Part shown: piece by piece, positions 35,827-44,886 of the stretch
Numbering within the stretch: the stretch's first letter is position 1
Layout: the number at the start of each line of letters is the position of its first letter
NCBI RefSeq assembly: GCF_009651005.1
Contig: NZ_WHVW01000002.1
Location: 1 to 64,000 of the forward strand
Direction of reading: 5' to 3'
Source of the DNA: Sporosarcina obsidiansis
GTDB lineage: Bacteria; Bacillota; Bacilli; Bacillales_A; Planococcaceae
Length of the DNA stretch: 64,000 bases
Translations under genes and position numbers: made by a program
Notes under the pieces: generated by a model
Told to the model about the DNA's origin: nothing
The model's input: the letters and a program-made list of their open reading frames with translations, nothing else
Databases searched by the model: none

Positions 35827-37542
35827 TTACATTAAACCTTTTGCATTTCCATTTTCATCGATATCCATGTTCAATGCAGCTGGCTGCTTAGGCAAACCGG
35901 GCATTGTCATGATATCACCAGTTAAACATACGAGAAAACCAGCACCAAGTTTTGGTAGAATTTTACGTACGGTAATCATGAAGTCAGTGGGGCGACCCAG
36001 TTTTTTGGGATCATCAGAAAATGAATACTGAGTCTTTGCCATACACACAGGCAGTAAGTCCCATCCGTTTTTTTGAATTTCAGCCAAGTCCTTTTGTGCT
36101 TGATCAGTGAAAATGACGCCTAATCCACCATATACTTTCTGAACAATTGCTGTCACTTTCTCCTCTACTGATTGTTCCACATCGTAAATCGGTGCATAGT
36201 CATTTGGCTCGTCCATGACTTTGAGAACTTCTTTCGCTAACGCTTCACCACCCGCGCCACCATGTTGCCAAACATCTGTCAGCGCGATTTTCACATGATT
36301 CGCTTCACACCATTGCTTCACTTTATGAAGTTCCCTTTCTGTATCAGCTACGAAATGATTCAAAGCGACAACTGGCTGAACACCAAATGCCCTAATCGTC
36401 TCCACGTGTTTCTCCAAGTTTACTAGGCCTCGCTCGACCGCATCACTATTTTCTGCTTTCAGTTCTTGTTTGGATACACCACCATGCATTTTCAGCGCAC
36501 GAATTGTCGTAACTAAAACCACCGCGTCCGGTTGAAAATTTCCTTTACGTGCTTTAATATCCATGAACTTCTCTGCTCCCAGATCTGACCCAAAGCCTGC
36601 TTCCGTTACGACAAAGTCTGCTAGATTACGGGCAGTATTTGTAGCAATCAATGAATTACAGCCGTGTGCAATATTCGCAAATGGTCCACCATGAATCAAC
36701 GCAGGTGTACCTTCAATTGTTTGGACAAGGTTTGGCTTAAATGCATCTTTCAACAGTAACGTCAATGCACCTTCCACTCCTAAATCTCGTACGGTGATTG
36801 CTTCTTTTTCATACGTATAGCCAATGACGATCTCTGCTAATCGCTCCTTTAGATCTTGCAAATTTGTTGCCAAACAGAACACCGCCATGATTTCCGATGC
36901 GACCGTAATATCGAAACCGTCTTCTCTAGGCACACCTTGTGATGGCCCGCCTAATCCAATGGTGACATGACGAAGCGCACGATCATTCATATCCATCACA
37001 CGTTTCCATGTGATTCTTCTAGGATCAATGTTTAACAGATTTCCTTGATGTAGGTGATTATCGATCATCGCACTCAATGCATTATTCACAGTGGTGATGG
37101 CATGTAGGTCTCCTGTGAAATGAAGATTGATATCTTCCATTGGTAGCACTTGGGAGAATCCACCACCTGTAGCTCCTCCTTTGACACCCATTACAGGTCC
37201 TAGGGAAGGTTCTCGAAGGGTCACCATCGTTTTCTTTCCTAACCGCGAAAGTGCGTCTCCTAACCCAACTGTTACAGTGGACTTCCCTTCTCCAGCAGGC
37301 GTGGGACTAGTCGCTGTAACAAGTATCACCTTTGCTTGATTGGTCTGCTTAGGTATGAGGTCTACATTGAGTTTTGCTTTAAACTTACCGTATAACTCTA
37401 AGGCGTCTAAAGGTATTCCTGCTTTTTCTGCTATTTTTTCGATTGGCTGCATCGTCGCCTTTGAAGCGATCTCTAAATCCGTCAATGTTTTTACCTGTTC
37501 TGTCACTGCCCCCACTACCTTTCTATTCACCTGTAGTTTCAT
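35827..37542 (-). CDS. fhs: Formate--tetrahydrofolate ligase
   Basis: ATP-dependent formation of 10-formyltetrahydrofolate from formate, feeding one-carbon units to purines and initiator formyl-Met. The 571-residue frame has the P-loop TPAGEGKST (about 80-88), [20 protein letters not shown], and the C-terminal [18 protein letters not shown] block. Its ATG at 37542 shares a base with the stop of the upstream oxidoreductase gene (TAATG) and has no visible ribosome site. Relatives begin about 12 residues later, and an in-frame GTG at 37506 ([13 protein letters not shown]) would give 559 residues with AAAGG about 11 nt upstream. Either translational coupling or the GTG is used. Confidence 0.94.
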   Translation of the reverse strand: MKLQVNRKVVGAVTEQVKTLTDLEIASKATMQPIEKIAEKAGIPLDALELYGKFKAKLNVDLIPKQTNQAKVILVTATSPTPAGEGKSTVTVGLGDALSRLGKKTMVTLREPSLGPVMGVKGGATGGGFSQVLPMEDINLHFTGDLHAITTVNNALSAMIDNHLHQGNLLNIDPRRITWKRVMDMNDRALRHVTIGLGGPSQGVPREDGFDITVASEIMAVFCLATNLQDLKERLAEIVIGYTYEKEAITVRDLGVEGALTLLLKDAFKPNLVQTIEGTPALIHGGPFANIAHGCNSLIATNTARNLADFVVTEAGFGSDLGAEKFMDIKARKGNFQPDAVVLVTTIRALKMHGGVSKQELKAENSDAVERGLVNLEKHVETIRAFGVQPVVALNHFVADTERELHKVKQWCEANHVKIALTDVWQHGGAGGEALAKEVLKVMDEPNDYAPIYDVEQSVEEKVTAIVQKVYGGLGVIFTDQAQKDLAEIQKNGWDLLPVCMAKTQYSFSDDPKKLGRPTDFMITVRKILPKLGAGFLVCLTGDIMTMPGLPKQPAALNMDIDENGNAKGLM

Positions 37543-38522
37543 TACGTTATTTGTAATACAATTTTACCGAATTGAACACTTTCATCTAGCTTAGCAAATG
37601 CCTCACTTGTGTGTTCCAATGGAAGAACCGAATCGATAATCGGATGGATCTGATGTGTCTCAATAAATGAAAGCATGTCACGTAATTCTTCGCGGCTACC
37701 CATCGTCGTCCCGAGCAACGTATATTGACCATAAAAGAATTCACGTAGATTAAGATCTACGATATCTTCTGTCGTGGCACCGAATACGACAATCCGACCA
37801 CCTTGTTTCAAAACATTGAGTGAACGATTGAACGTAGACCTTCCTACACTTTCTATAACTAAATCAACACATTCATTTTTCAGTTCAATTTGCCAATCAC
37901 TATTCGTGTCAATTGCTAGATCAGCCCCTATTTCAGTTGCCTGTCGTCTCTTTTCCTCACTTCTAGACGTCACAATTACACGCGCACCCATCTGTTTCGC
38001 GAACTGAATTAAAAATGTCGCAACTCCACTTCCTGCACCTGGGATGAACACAGTCTGACCTTCTTGAATTTGACCTTTCGTCACTAGTGCTCGGTAGCCA
38101 GTCAAACCTGCGAGCGCAACAGTGGCAGATTCTTGCCAAGATAGATAAGCTGGTTTCTTTTCCAATTGTTCCGCGGAAATGCAAATCTTTTCAGCAAAAG
38201 TTCCATGATCTGGCATGCCGAGAATGTCAAATTTTGCTGACGGCGCATTGCTTTTTTCATACCAGCGTAGAGACGGATTAATGAGTACTTCATCTCCTAC
38301 TTGCCAGGCCGTTACACCTTCACCTACTGATTCCACTATCCCTGCGCCGTCTGAACCGAGTATGAGAGGTTCTTTCGCATCTCCGCGTCGCAATGGGATT
38401 TTCGTATCACGCCGATTCAATCCAGCTGTTTTCAATGCGACAATAACTTCTCCCTTACCCACTTCAGGTTTTGCGATGTCTGTAAATTTTAATTCACTAT
38501 TTTCATGAACGAATGCCTTCAA
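37542..38522 (-). CDS. Zinc-independent MDR-family quinone oxidoreductase
   Basis: A medium-chain dehydrogenase/reductase of the NADPH:quinone reductase type. The protein has [10 protein letters not shown] and a [14 protein letters not shown] substrate-domain motif (catalytic zinc ligands are not evident), the Rossmann motif [23 protein letters not shown], and TSRSEEKR. Start: GGGGAGG directly abuts the ATG at 38531 but lies 9 nt before a TTG at 38522, giving the family-like opening [12 protein letters not shown], so the TTG is preferred (326 residues). It overlaps fhs by one base. B. subtilis YogA is a likely relative. Substrate is unknown, and its link to one-carbon metabolism is only positional. 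Confidence 0.82.
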   Translation of the reverse strand: MKAFVHENSELKFTDIAKPEVGKGEVIVALKTAGLNRRDTKIPLRRGDAKEPLILGSDGAGIVESVGEGVTAWQVGDEVLINPSLRWYEKSNAPSAKFDILGMPDHGTFAEKICISAEQLEKKPAYLSWQESATVALAGLTGYRALVTKGQIQEGQTVFIPGAGSGVATFLIQFAKQMGARVIVTSRSEEKRRQATEIGADLAIDTNSDWQIELKNECVDLVIESVGRSTFNRSLNVLKQGGRIVVFGATTEDIVDLNLREFFYGQYTLLGTTMGSREELRDMLSFIETHQIHPIIDSVLPLEHTSEAFAKLDESVQFGKIVLQIT

Positions 38523-38618
38523 TCTACTCATCCTCCCCATGTCTATATACGCTTCTATCATAACGTATAATCTAGCATTTTCATATACTTCACTCAATTC
38601 AATCGTTCGTTATAAACC

Positions 38619-38651
38619 AAAAAACACAATGAACAGTATCGTCATTGTGTT
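38619..38651 (-). terminator. Terminator behind HTH regulator gene
   Basis: On the minus strand AACACAATGA pairs with TCATTGTGTT and is followed by TTTTGG; the stem overlaps the gene's stop codon. Confidence 0.8.
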
Positions 38652-39138
38652 ACAGGTTACGTCTTTTATATTTAGCTAATTCCAATAGTTCAAGTACGTC
38701 TTTCTTTGGAAGTCTGATTACTAATTCCATTAGTTCCTTTTCGGCTAAGCGTCGCCCTTTTCCGCTACGATATCGCTCTTTGTTGACAGTATCGATCTCA
38801 GCATAAAGTTCATCGCTTTCAGGCCATTTTTCAGAGGATTCGACATTCATCGTTTCACGAAGACGATCGTATAATGATTCCACTGTATTTCCTGTCGTTT
38901 TTATATATGGAGTAAAGGTTACCTCACCCATTATTAATTCATCTGTAGATACCGAAAAGCGTTCTGATATTTTTGCAATCCATGCAGCGGACGGAGCATT
39001 TTTCCCCCGCTCCCAATCTTTAATACGACTAGCAGATGTTCCAATGGCAGCACCGAAAGCCATCATGGAGAGTCCTCGGCGTTCTCTAAGAGCTTTTAAT
39101 CGCAAACCAAAATCTTCCTTACTCCATTCGTTCAACAA
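38650..39138 (-). CDS. XRE-family helix-turn-helix regulator
   Basis: A 162-residue DNA-binding protein. The N-terminal HTH_3 domain covers about residues 10-68 (FGLRLKALRERRGLSMMAFG then GTSASRIKDWERGKNAPSAAWIAKISERFSVSTDEL). The C-terminal 90 residues are charged and helical, probably for dimerisation or ligand sensing, and match no domain I know. There is no ATG: two consecutive TTG codons (39138 and 39135) follow a GGGGGG tract, the second at a better distance. The gene is single, so its targets cannot be guessed from neighbours. Confidence 0.83.
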   Translation of the reverse strand: MLNEWSKEDFGLRLKALRERRGLSMMAFGAAIGTSASRIKDWERGKNAPSAAWIAKISERFSVSTDELIMGEVTFTPYIKTTGNTVESLYDRLRETMNVESSEKWPESDELYAEIDTVNKERYRSGKGRRLAEKELMELVIRLPKKDVLELLELAKYKRRNL

Positions 39139-39290
39139 AATCCCCCCATTCGACCTTCATCCTCTTATATTATTTTTTATCAAGGTCTATTTGTCAATTG
39201 GTTTTTATTTAATAGTATGTACCTAGTCGATTACACAAACAGTATCACCAAACTTGCGATATATCAATTACAGTGTTGTCATTGATTCAA

Positions 39291-39776
39291 TCAATAGCCA
39301 TTTCGTTGTCGTTCATAGTTCTCTTCATTTTTATTAATATAGGCTTGGATGATCTGTTCTTCTGTAAATCCTAAGTTTTTTGCGAGTGCGCCATACTGTA
39401 TCCAAATATCCTTATAGTTTTCGTACGTCAGATCAGCTAAAAATGCATGGATGGACTGACTAGTTTTTAAAAACAGCTGGGTTAGATCTTTTCCACTATC
39501 AAGGTTAGATGGCCACTCTGCCAACTCATCAAAACCTTGTTCAATTCCTAAAGAGAGTAGGAAATGAATAGAATCCACATACTCTTCTAAAATGACTTCA
39601 CGAGCTGAAGGACCTTTCGTGCTCCAAAATTTAAAACATCTCGTTTCATTTGCTAATTCAGATAGCTCAACTAGCAACGCCAAACCTCTTTCACTGAATG
39701 TTTCGGCTTGTTGATGGTTTTCTTGAATATAAGCATCTAATGCTCGCTGCATTTCAAATAACTGATGTAACTTCAT
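39291..39776 (-). CDS. dUTP diphosphatase, dimeric all-alpha type (dUTPase_2)
   Basis: Hydrolyses dUTP to dUMP, keeping uracil out of DNA. From ATG 39776 (GGAGGG 8 nt upstream) it has 161 residues with the MazG/dimeric dUTPase metal motifs: ELSELANETRCFKFWSTKG (ExxE) and EEYVDSIHFLLSLG (ExxxD). This fold is unrelated to the trimeric dUTPases and is common in Firmicutes and their phages. The longer frame to 39911 overlaps the divergent ysdB start and lacks a ribosome site. It stands beside the ysdB/ysdA/rplT cluster. Confidence 0.87.
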   Translation of the reverse strand: MKLHQLFEMQRALDAYIQENHQQAETFSERGLALLVELSELANETRCFKFWSTKGPSAREVILEEYVDSIHFLLSLGIEQGFDELAEWPSNLDSGKDLTQLFLKTSQSIHAFLADLTYENYKDIWIQYGALAKNLGFTEEQIIQAYINKNEENYERQRNGY

Positions 39777-39870
39777 TTCGTTATCCCTCCGAAAATTTGC
39801 TTTAAAATGAAACCTTATTGCCTGCTCGTCCGTATAATAGTGTATTATATCGTGTCTAGGAGTTGATTTC

Positions 39871-40251
39871 ATGGTTTTATTGATTCGCGTATTCATTATA
39901 GCACTTGTCATTTACTTATTTTATGTAGGCATACGCTATTTAACAGATGCGAAGCGAAAGTTAGATGAAGCGTATGAAAAAGAACAATACTATTTTTATG
40001 ATGATGTGAAAAACATTCGTAAAAACTTCTTCATTACGTACAAAGGCGCGATGTTTGAGGGTGAAAAGTATTTAGGCACGACATCGGATTCCTTTGATGT
40101 AGTATCTATTTTCATTTGGGTAAAAGACGAATCAAAATTGCAAGGCTTGTCAAAGGAAGACTTCCATTTCTTAGAATCTGAGGTTAAAACAAATTACCCA
40201 CATGCGGAGATCAATTGGAAAAACCCCATTGAACAATTAATGAAATCATAA
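39871..40251 (+). CDS. ysdB: YsdB family protein (sigma-W pathway-associated)
   Basis: A 126-residue protein with one N-terminal membrane anchor (about 3-22, LLIRVFIIALVIYLFYVGIRYL) and a cytoplasmic or surface domain rich in charged and aromatic residues (KEQYYFYDDVKNIRKNFFITYKG). Sequence and position, next to ysdA and rplT, match B. subtilis YsdB, annotated as a sigma-W pathway protein of unknown activity. AGGAG lies 8 nt before ATG 39871. It is transcribed away from the dUTPase gene and converges on ysdA. Confidence 0.85.
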   Translation: MVLLIRVFIIALVIYLFYVGIRYLTDAKRKLDEAYEKEQYYFYDDVKNIRKNFFITYKGAMFEGEKYLGTTSDSFDVVSIFIWVKDESKLQGLSKEDFHFLESEVKTNYPHAEINWKNPIEQLMKS

Positions 40252-40291
40252 ATACGTCCTACAGGAGATAGCTTTGCTATTTCCTTTTTTA

Positions 40292-40582
40292 TTAGAATGT
40301 GACGGAAGTCGGTAATTCAACACCAGAAACCAAAAGAACAATCAATATGTCAACCATAGCTAGTAACAAAAATCCAATCCGAAAGGTAGTCTTCCTTGTC
40401 TTATGACGGAATACCTGCATCCCAAAATAGGCTCCAACTCCACCACCGAGCAGCGCGAGTAGCCACAGATTTCGTTCTGGGATTCTCTGCTTTTTCTTCT
40501 GTGCTTGTTTCTTATCAAACCCCATCGCTCCGAACGCCCATATAGACATGACCGCCATATACAATATCAGTGTTTGCGTCAA
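40292..40582 (-). CDS. ysdA: DUF1294 membrane protein YsdA
   Basis: A small membrane protein of about 96 residues in the DUF1294 family. The first helix is followed by the signature MGFDKKQA, then a basic stretch (KKKQRIPERNLW), a second hydrophobic segment LLALLGGGVGAYFGM with FRHKTRK, and a third helix. Function is unknown. Start: GGAGG lies 9 nt before a TTG at 40582, which is favoured over the TTG at 40603. Gene order rplT-ysdA-ysdB is as in B. subtilis. It is separated from rplT by a terminator. Confidence 0.82.
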   Translation of the reverse strand: MTQTLILYMAVMSIWAFGAMGFDKKQAQKKKQRIPERNLWLLALLGGGVGAYFGMQVFRHKTRKTTFRIGFLLLAMVDILIVLLVSGVELPTSVTF

Positions 40583-40715
40583 TTCGCCACTCCTCCATAT
40601 CAATCACGCCTCTGCGTCATTGCGTCTGAATTTTGAAATATGCTAGCACATTTAACCACAATCCTTGACCTCCACGAAAGGCCTCAGCTTGTGTGATGCG
40701 GGTCACTCAAACTTT

Positions 40716-40740
40716 GCTGCAAGATGCAGCGATTTTTTTT
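40716..40740 (+). terminator. Orphan plus-strand terminator, possible small RNA end
   Basis: GCTGCA / TGCAGC with a 3-nt loop is followed by GA and eight T residues on the plus strand. No plus-strand gene ends here: the nearest, ysdB, ends 465 bp upstream, with ysdA antisense between. Confidence 0.6.
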
Positions 40741-40756
40741 GAGCTCCTCTATATTC

Positions 40757-40805
40757 AGAAAAAAAGCCGCCTGCGTTTCCATATAAGAATGAAAACGAAA
40801 GCGGC
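40757..40805 (-). terminator. Terminator of infC-rpmI-rplT
   Basis: On the minus strand GCCGCTTTCGTTT pairs with AAACGCAGGCGGC and is followed by seven T residues, shortly after the rplT stop codon. Confidence 0.9.
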
Positions 40806-40817
40806 ATTTAGTTCATC

Positions 40818-41177
40818 TTATTTTGCAACCGATTTTTTCGCAGTTTCTGCTAGTTGTGCAAATGCTTGTGCATCTGTTACAGCAAGATCTGCAAGCATTT
40901 TACGGTTAACATCGATGCCAGCTAATTTCAAGCCGTGCATTAATGTGCTGTAAGAAAGGCCATTCATACGTGCAGCCGCATTGATACGTGTAATCCATAA
41001 TTTACGGAAATCACGTTTCTTCTGACGGCGGTCACGGTATGCATAGTTAAATGATTTCATGACCTGTTGGTTAGCGACTTTATAAAGTCTATGTTTTGAA
41101 CCGAAGTAGCCTTTTGCTAATTTCAATACTCGTTTATGACGCTTGCGCGTGACTGTTCCACCTTTTACGCGTGGCAT
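40818..41177 (-). CDS. rplT: 50S ribosomal protein L20
   Basis: Large-subunit protein binding 23S rRNA early in assembly; it also represses its own operon by binding the infC leader. The 119-residue, highly basic protein begins [28 protein letters not shown] and contains the SYAYRDRR-type segment ([21 protein letters not shown]) and [12 protein letters not shown], all standard. It is the last gene of infC-rpmI-rplT, 71 bp after rpmI. Confidence 0.98.
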   Translation of the reverse strand: MPRVKGGTVTRKRHKRVLKLAKGYFGSKHRLYKVANQQVMKSFNYAYRDRRQKKRDFRKLWITRINAAARMNGLSYSTLMHGLKLAGIDVNRKMLADLAVTDAQAFAQLAETAKKSVAK

Positions 41178-41248
41178 AGTGCATTACCTCCTGCTTATCC
41201 TGTAAGTGTGTGTTGATAGAATTTGTTCAACGAAAATTCCTATCGGTA

Positions 41249-41449
41249 TTACTTCATGTTTGTTAACATTTCACGAATACGTTTGTAATCGCCTGAAGAA
41301 ACTAGTGAAGACTTACGTAGGTGACGTTTAGCCTTCGTAGATTTGTTTGCAAAAAGGTGACTTGTATATGCACGGCCACGTTTTAGTTTACCAGATCCAG
41401 TTTTTTTGAAACGTTTCGCAGAGCCGCGGTGAGTTTTCATTTTTGGCAT
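41249..41449 (-). CDS. rpmI: 50S ribosomal protein L35
   Basis: Small basic large-subunit protein of 66 residues: [20 protein letters not shown] followed by [13 protein letters not shown] and [16 protein letters not shown]. Length and sequence are standard for L35. It lies 26 bp after infC and 71 bp before rplT, with a clear AGGAGG site. Confidence 0.98.
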   Translation of the reverse strand: MPKMKTHRGSAKRFKKTGSGKLKRGRAYTSHLFANKSTKAKRHLRKSSLVSSGDYKRIREMLTNMK

Positions 41450-41475
41450 GTTCTGTTCCTCCTAAATTGTTCGTG

Positions 41476-41994
41476 TTACTTTTTTTCGGCAAGCGGTGCA
41501 AGTATTAAGAACATGCTCCGGCCTTCCATTTTTGGTTTTACTTCAACAGTTGCGACTTCTTTGCATGCTTCTGCAAAGCGATCGAGCACACGTTGACCGA
41601 TTTCTTTGTGCGTAATCGCACGGCCACGAAAACGAATCGAAGCTTTTACTTTATCCCCATGCTCGAGGAACTTGATTCCGTTACGAAGTTTCGTCTGGAA
41701 ATCGTGGTCATCAATTGTCGGGCTCAGCCGAACTTCTTTCATATTGATGATCTTTTGATTTTTACGAACTTCACGCTCTTTCTTTTGCTGTTCGAACTTG
41801 AACTTTCCATAGTCCATAACACGAGCTACTGGGGGCTTCGCTTGTGGAGCGACAAGAACAAGGTCCAGGTTCACTCGAGCAGCAATATCCAAAGCTTCAT
41901 TACGTGTTTTGATACCGAGTTGTTCGCCATTGTGATCAATTAGACGTAGCTCACGTGCTCGGATACCGTCATTTACGTACATGTCTTTGCTAAT
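41476..41994 (-). CDS. infC: Translation initiation factor IF-3 (AUU start)
   Basis: Binds the 30S subunit, prevents premature 50S joining and proofreads start codons. The protein (172 residues) begins [20 protein letters not shown] and has the family motifs [27 protein letters not shown] linker and [18 protein letters not shown]. The start codon is ATT at 41994: AGGAGGT lies 8 nt before it, and family alignment puts the N-terminus exactly there. Longer frames upstream run into the L20 leader and are not protein. AUU lets IF-3 limit its own synthesis. First gene of infC-rpmI-rplT. Confidence 0.95.
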   Translation of the reverse strand: MSKDMYVNDGIRARELRLIDHNGEQLGIKTRNEALDIAARVNLDLVLVAPQAKPPVARVMDYGKFKFEQQKKEREVRKNQKIINMKEVRLSPTIDDHDFQTKLRNGIKFLEHGDKVKASIRFRGRAITHKEIGQRVLDRFAEACKEVATVEVKPKMEGRSMFLILAPLAEKK

Positions 41995-42075
41995 AGTAAT
42001 CCACCTCCGAATGTTGTCTCGTGAATACACGATTTGGGTATATCGAATACTTCGATCCCATAGGTCCATTCTGCA

Positions 42076-42238
42076 AATAAAAAAAGTAGACAAATGATAT
42101 TTGTCTACCCGCGTAAGTAATCTATGCAATGTATGCATAGCCATTCACTTATGTGCTAACCTGTCAACAACTTCATCGCGTCAATCAGGTGAGAAGCGGG
42201 TAGCCTCTTCTTATACCACAAACTGTATTCATTTAACC
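42076..42238 (-). ncRNA. Ribosomal protein L20 leader (transcription attenuator)
   Basis: The infC 5' leader carries the conserved L20-leader features. Its block GAGGCTACCCGCTTCTCACC contains CTACCCGC (plus positions 42196-42203), which is the exact complement of GCGGGTAG (42105-42112). The latter overlaps the terminator stem GTAGACAAA / TTTGTCTAC (42086-42108), which is followed by seven T residues. The leader stem and the terminator exclude each other, so L20 binding can favour termination, as known for Bacillus. The match to the L20 family is from memory of its consensus. Confidence 0.88.
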
Positions 42239-42244
42239 TTATTT

Positions 42245-42273
42245 ACTTTATCATGTTTTTAATTGAGTGTCAA
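42245..42273 (-). promoter_or_regulatory. Promoter of infC-rpmI-rplT
   Basis: -35 TTGACA (42268-42273), 17-bp spacer, -10 TAAAGT (42245-42250) on the minus strand. Transcription would start near 42238, giving the L20 leader. Confidence 0.85.
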
Positions 42274-42421
42274 CAGCTTGATATTATCGTACTGCTGAGC
42301 GCACATCTTAAGTTTCAAAAGAATTCAACTTTCATATTATAACGCATTATAAGTTATTTGGCAACTATAATTTTCTAACGTAATAAAAAGTTTTTTCATC
42401 AAATCATATACTAGTAAATAC

Positions 42422-42551
42422 ACTTAGCAAGCGGTGCTAGATTTCCGTATAGGACGGTCGATTTCCGCGGAAGTCGCCGCCCAAAACGAAAATCCTTTTA
42501 ATAAAATAATACGGATAGATCTTCCGTATTACTTCTCAACCGCTTGTAAGT
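42422..42551. repeat. Inverted-repeat-bounded element with degenerate copy of the G+C-rich repeat
   Basis: The segment is bounded by ACTTAGCAAGCGGT (42422-42435) and ACCGCTTGTAAGT (42539-42551), near-perfect inverted repeats. Inside, ATTTCCG...GGACGGTCGATTTCCGCGG resembles the reverse complement of the right arm of the element at 315-441 (ATTTCCGC...GATGGACGCTTTCCGCGG). It also contains the thrS terminator. It may be a decayed copy of that repeat family. Confidence 0.45.
42508..42530 (-). terminator. Terminator behind thrS
   Basis: Perfect 8-bp stem AATACGGA / TCCGTATT with a 7-nt loop, followed on the minus strand by ATTTTATT, 65 bp beyond the thrS stop codon. Confidence 0.75.
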
Positions 42552-42594
42552 AATTATGTTTAGAAAATGAGGTGTAATCCCACTTCACAATTTC

Positions 42595-44526
42595 TTACTT
42601 CTTCACGTCTTCTCGGATCATTTCTAAGAAAGCTTCGAACGACATACTTTCTGACTTTTGTTCACCGTATTTCCGGACGTTCACTTCTCCAGATTCGACT
42701 TCTTTATCTCCAAGCACGAGCATATAAGGTACTTTCTGGACTTGTGCTTCACGAATTTTATAACCGATTTTTTCATCACGGCTATCTAAGTCAACACGGA
42801 AGCCAGCTGCTGTTAATTGTTCTTTCACTTGAGTTGCATAGTCGAAATGCACTTCCGGAGAAACCGGGATCACTTCTACTTGAACTGGTGCCAACCAAGT
42901 TGGGAATGCGCCTTTGTATTCCTCGATTAAGAATGCTACGAAACGTTCCATTGTAGAGACAACGCCTCTATGGATAACGACCGGACGATGCTGTTTGCCG
43001 TCTTCTCCGATATATGTTAAATCAAAACGCTCCGGCAACAAGAAGTCTAGCTGCGCAGTAGAAAGAGTTTCTTCCATACCGATTGCTGTTTTCACTTGGA
43101 CATCAAGCTTTGGACCGTAGAAAGCTGCTTCGCCTTCTTCTTCTGTATATGGAAGTTCTAATTCATCCATCGCTTCTTTCAACATAGACTGCGCGCGCTC
43201 CCACATTTCATCATCATCAAAATATTTTTTTGTATCCGCTGGGTCACGATAAGAAAGACGGAATGAGTAGTCTGTAATATTAAAATCCTTGTATACTTCG
43301 ATGATTAACAAGATGACACGCTTAAGTTCTTCTTTAATTTGATCAGGTCGCACGAAAATATGCGCATCATTTAGCGTCATGCCACGAACACGTTGTAAAC
43401 CGGAAAGCGCTCCAGACATTTCATAACGGTGCATCGTGCCTAGCTCGGCTATACGTAACGGCAGATTACGATACGAATGAATGCCATTTTTATAAATCAT
43501 CATATGATGTGGGCAGTTCATCGGACGTAAGACAAGGTCTTCGTTATCCATACTCATTTTCGGGAACATACCCTCTTGATAATGGTCCCAGTGACCGGAA
43601 GTCTTGTATAATTCCACGCTTCCTAGGACAGGTGTATAGACGTGCTGATATCCAAGTCTTTCTTCTTTATCAACAATGTAACGCTCCACCACGCGACGAA
43701 TTGTAGCTCCTTTTGGTAACCAAAGCGGTAAGCCCTGTCCTACTTTTTGTGAATTTGTGAATAAATCAAGTTCTTTACCAATTTTCCGATGATCACGTTC
43801 TTTCGCTTCTTCTAATAAACGTAAATGTTCTTTTAACTCATCTTTTTTGAAGAAAGCTGTACCATAAATACGCTGTAACATCTTATTGTCGGAATTTCCT
43901 CTCCAGTAAGCACCAGCAATGCTGAGTAGTTTAAATTCTTTCAGTTTTCCAGTAGATGGTACATGCACTCCACGACAAAGATCGAAAAACTCCCCTTGCT
44001 CATAGATTGAAACTTGTTCTCCCGCTGGAATAGCTTCAAGAAGTTCTAATTTATATTCGTCGTCAATTTCTTTAAAGCGTTTTTCTGCTTCTTCACGAGA
44101 AACATCATGGCGCACAACTGGCAAGTTCTCTCCGATAATCCGCTTCATTTCCTTTTCTAGTTCTGGTAAATCTTCTGCCGTGATAGGTGTCGGTGAATCA
44201 ATATCATAATAAAATCCGTTTTGGATGACTGGGCCAATTCCAAGTTTGGCATCAGGAAATTTACGTTTGACCGCTTGTGCTAAAAGGTGCGCTGTACTAT
44301 GACGTAAAATTTCTAACGCTTCGTCAGAGGTTGGTGTAATGATGCTGATCTCTCCATCATCATGAATTGGAGTTTTTAAGTCTATTACGCGATCCCCGAT
44401 TTTTCCAGCCAATGCACTTTTGCGAAGTCCTGAACTAATAGAGCCTGCCACTTCTTCTGTTGTAACGCCATCTGGAAACTCCTTAATTGCTCCATCTGGA
44501 AATGTTAATTTGATATTTTCCGCCAT
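42595..44526 (-). CDS. thrS: Threonine--tRNA ligase
   Basis: Charges tRNA-Thr. The 643-residue protein has the N-terminal TGS domain (1-63), the editing (SAD) domain with [13 protein letters not shown] (HxxxH), and a class II catalytic core with motif 2 ([19 protein letters not shown]), the zinc-binding region ([10 protein letters not shown]) and motif 3. A C-terminal anticodon-binding domain begins at about 535 ([12 protein letters not shown]). AAGGGAG precedes ATG 44526. It is controlled by a T-box leader with terminator, so expression should rise when tRNA-Thr is uncharged. Confidence 0.98.
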   Translation of the reverse strand: MAENIKLTFPDGAIKEFPDGVTTEEVAGSISSGLRKSALAGKIGDRVIDLKTPIHDDGEISIITPTSDEALEILRHSTAHLLAQAVKRKFPDAKLGIGPVIQNGFYYDIDSPTPITAEDLPELEKEMKRIIGENLPVVRHDVSREEAEKRFKEIDDEYKLELLEAIPAGEQVSIYEQGEFFDLCRGVHVPSTGKLKEFKLLSIAGAYWRGNSDNKMLQRIYGTAFFKKDELKEHLRLLEEAKERDHRKIGKELDLFTNSQKVGQGLPLWLPKGATIRRVVERYIVDKEERLGYQHVYTPVLGSVELYKTSGHWDHYQEGMFPKMSMDNEDLVLRPMNCPHHMMIYKNGIHSYRNLPLRIAELGTMHRYEMSGALSGLQRVRGMTLNDAHIFVRPDQIKEELKRVILLIIEVYKDFNITDYSFRLSYRDPADTKKYFDDDEMWERAQSMLKEAMDELELPYTEEEGEAAFYGPKLDVQVKTAIGMEETLSTAQLDFLLPERFDLTYIGEDGKQHRPVVIHRGVVSTMERFVAFLIEEYKGAFPTWLAPVQVEVIPVSPEVHFDYATQVKEQLTAAGFRVDLDSRDEKIGYKIREAQVQKVPYMLVLGDKEVESGEVNVRKYGEQKSESMSFEAFLEMIREDVKK

Positions 44527-44564
44527 TTTTATGACTCCCTTTCTTAATTAAACTACAAAATTGA

Positions 44565-44832
44565 ACGCAAAAAAGCCTCATCCCTAAAGGGACGAGGCTT
44601 GAGCTCGTGGTTCCACCCTTCTTCCTTCAATCCGTAACGGAATGACGAAGCTTTCGACCGGCTAACGGGCCGCTACCGTCATCAGCTACTTGTGTTCACT
44701 GATGCTGCTCTGAGGTGGTAAATTCATTTTTTTCGCCTACAAAGGTTTCAGCCATGCCCTTGCTCTCTGGAAGGTAAAAAAAGATTATTGTCCTCTTCGA
44801 TGCATTTTGACAAATTATTTACGTTAAACTAA
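44565..44832 (-). promoter_or_regulatory. T-box leader of thrS
   Basis: Read on the minus strand, the leader shows the stem I AGAGAG motif, a specifier region AATTTACCACCTC whose ACC (44714-44719) reads threonine, the T-box bulge TGGAACCACG (44606-44615), and the terminator AAGCCTC / GAGGCTT (44573-44600) ending in TTTTTTG. Uncharged tRNA-Thr should pair with both specifier and T-box and stabilise the antiterminator. Confidence 0.95.
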
Positions 44833-44837
44833 GTCAT

Positions 44838-44866
44838 ATTATAGAAAAACTTTTACAGAATTGCAA
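44838..44866 (-). promoter_or_regulatory. Promoter of thrS
   Basis: -35 TTGCAA (44861-44866), 17-bp spacer, -10 TATAAT (44838-44843) on the minus strand, directly upstream of the T-box leader. Confidence 0.85.
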
Positions 44867-44886
44867 GCAAACTATTCAATTTTTAT

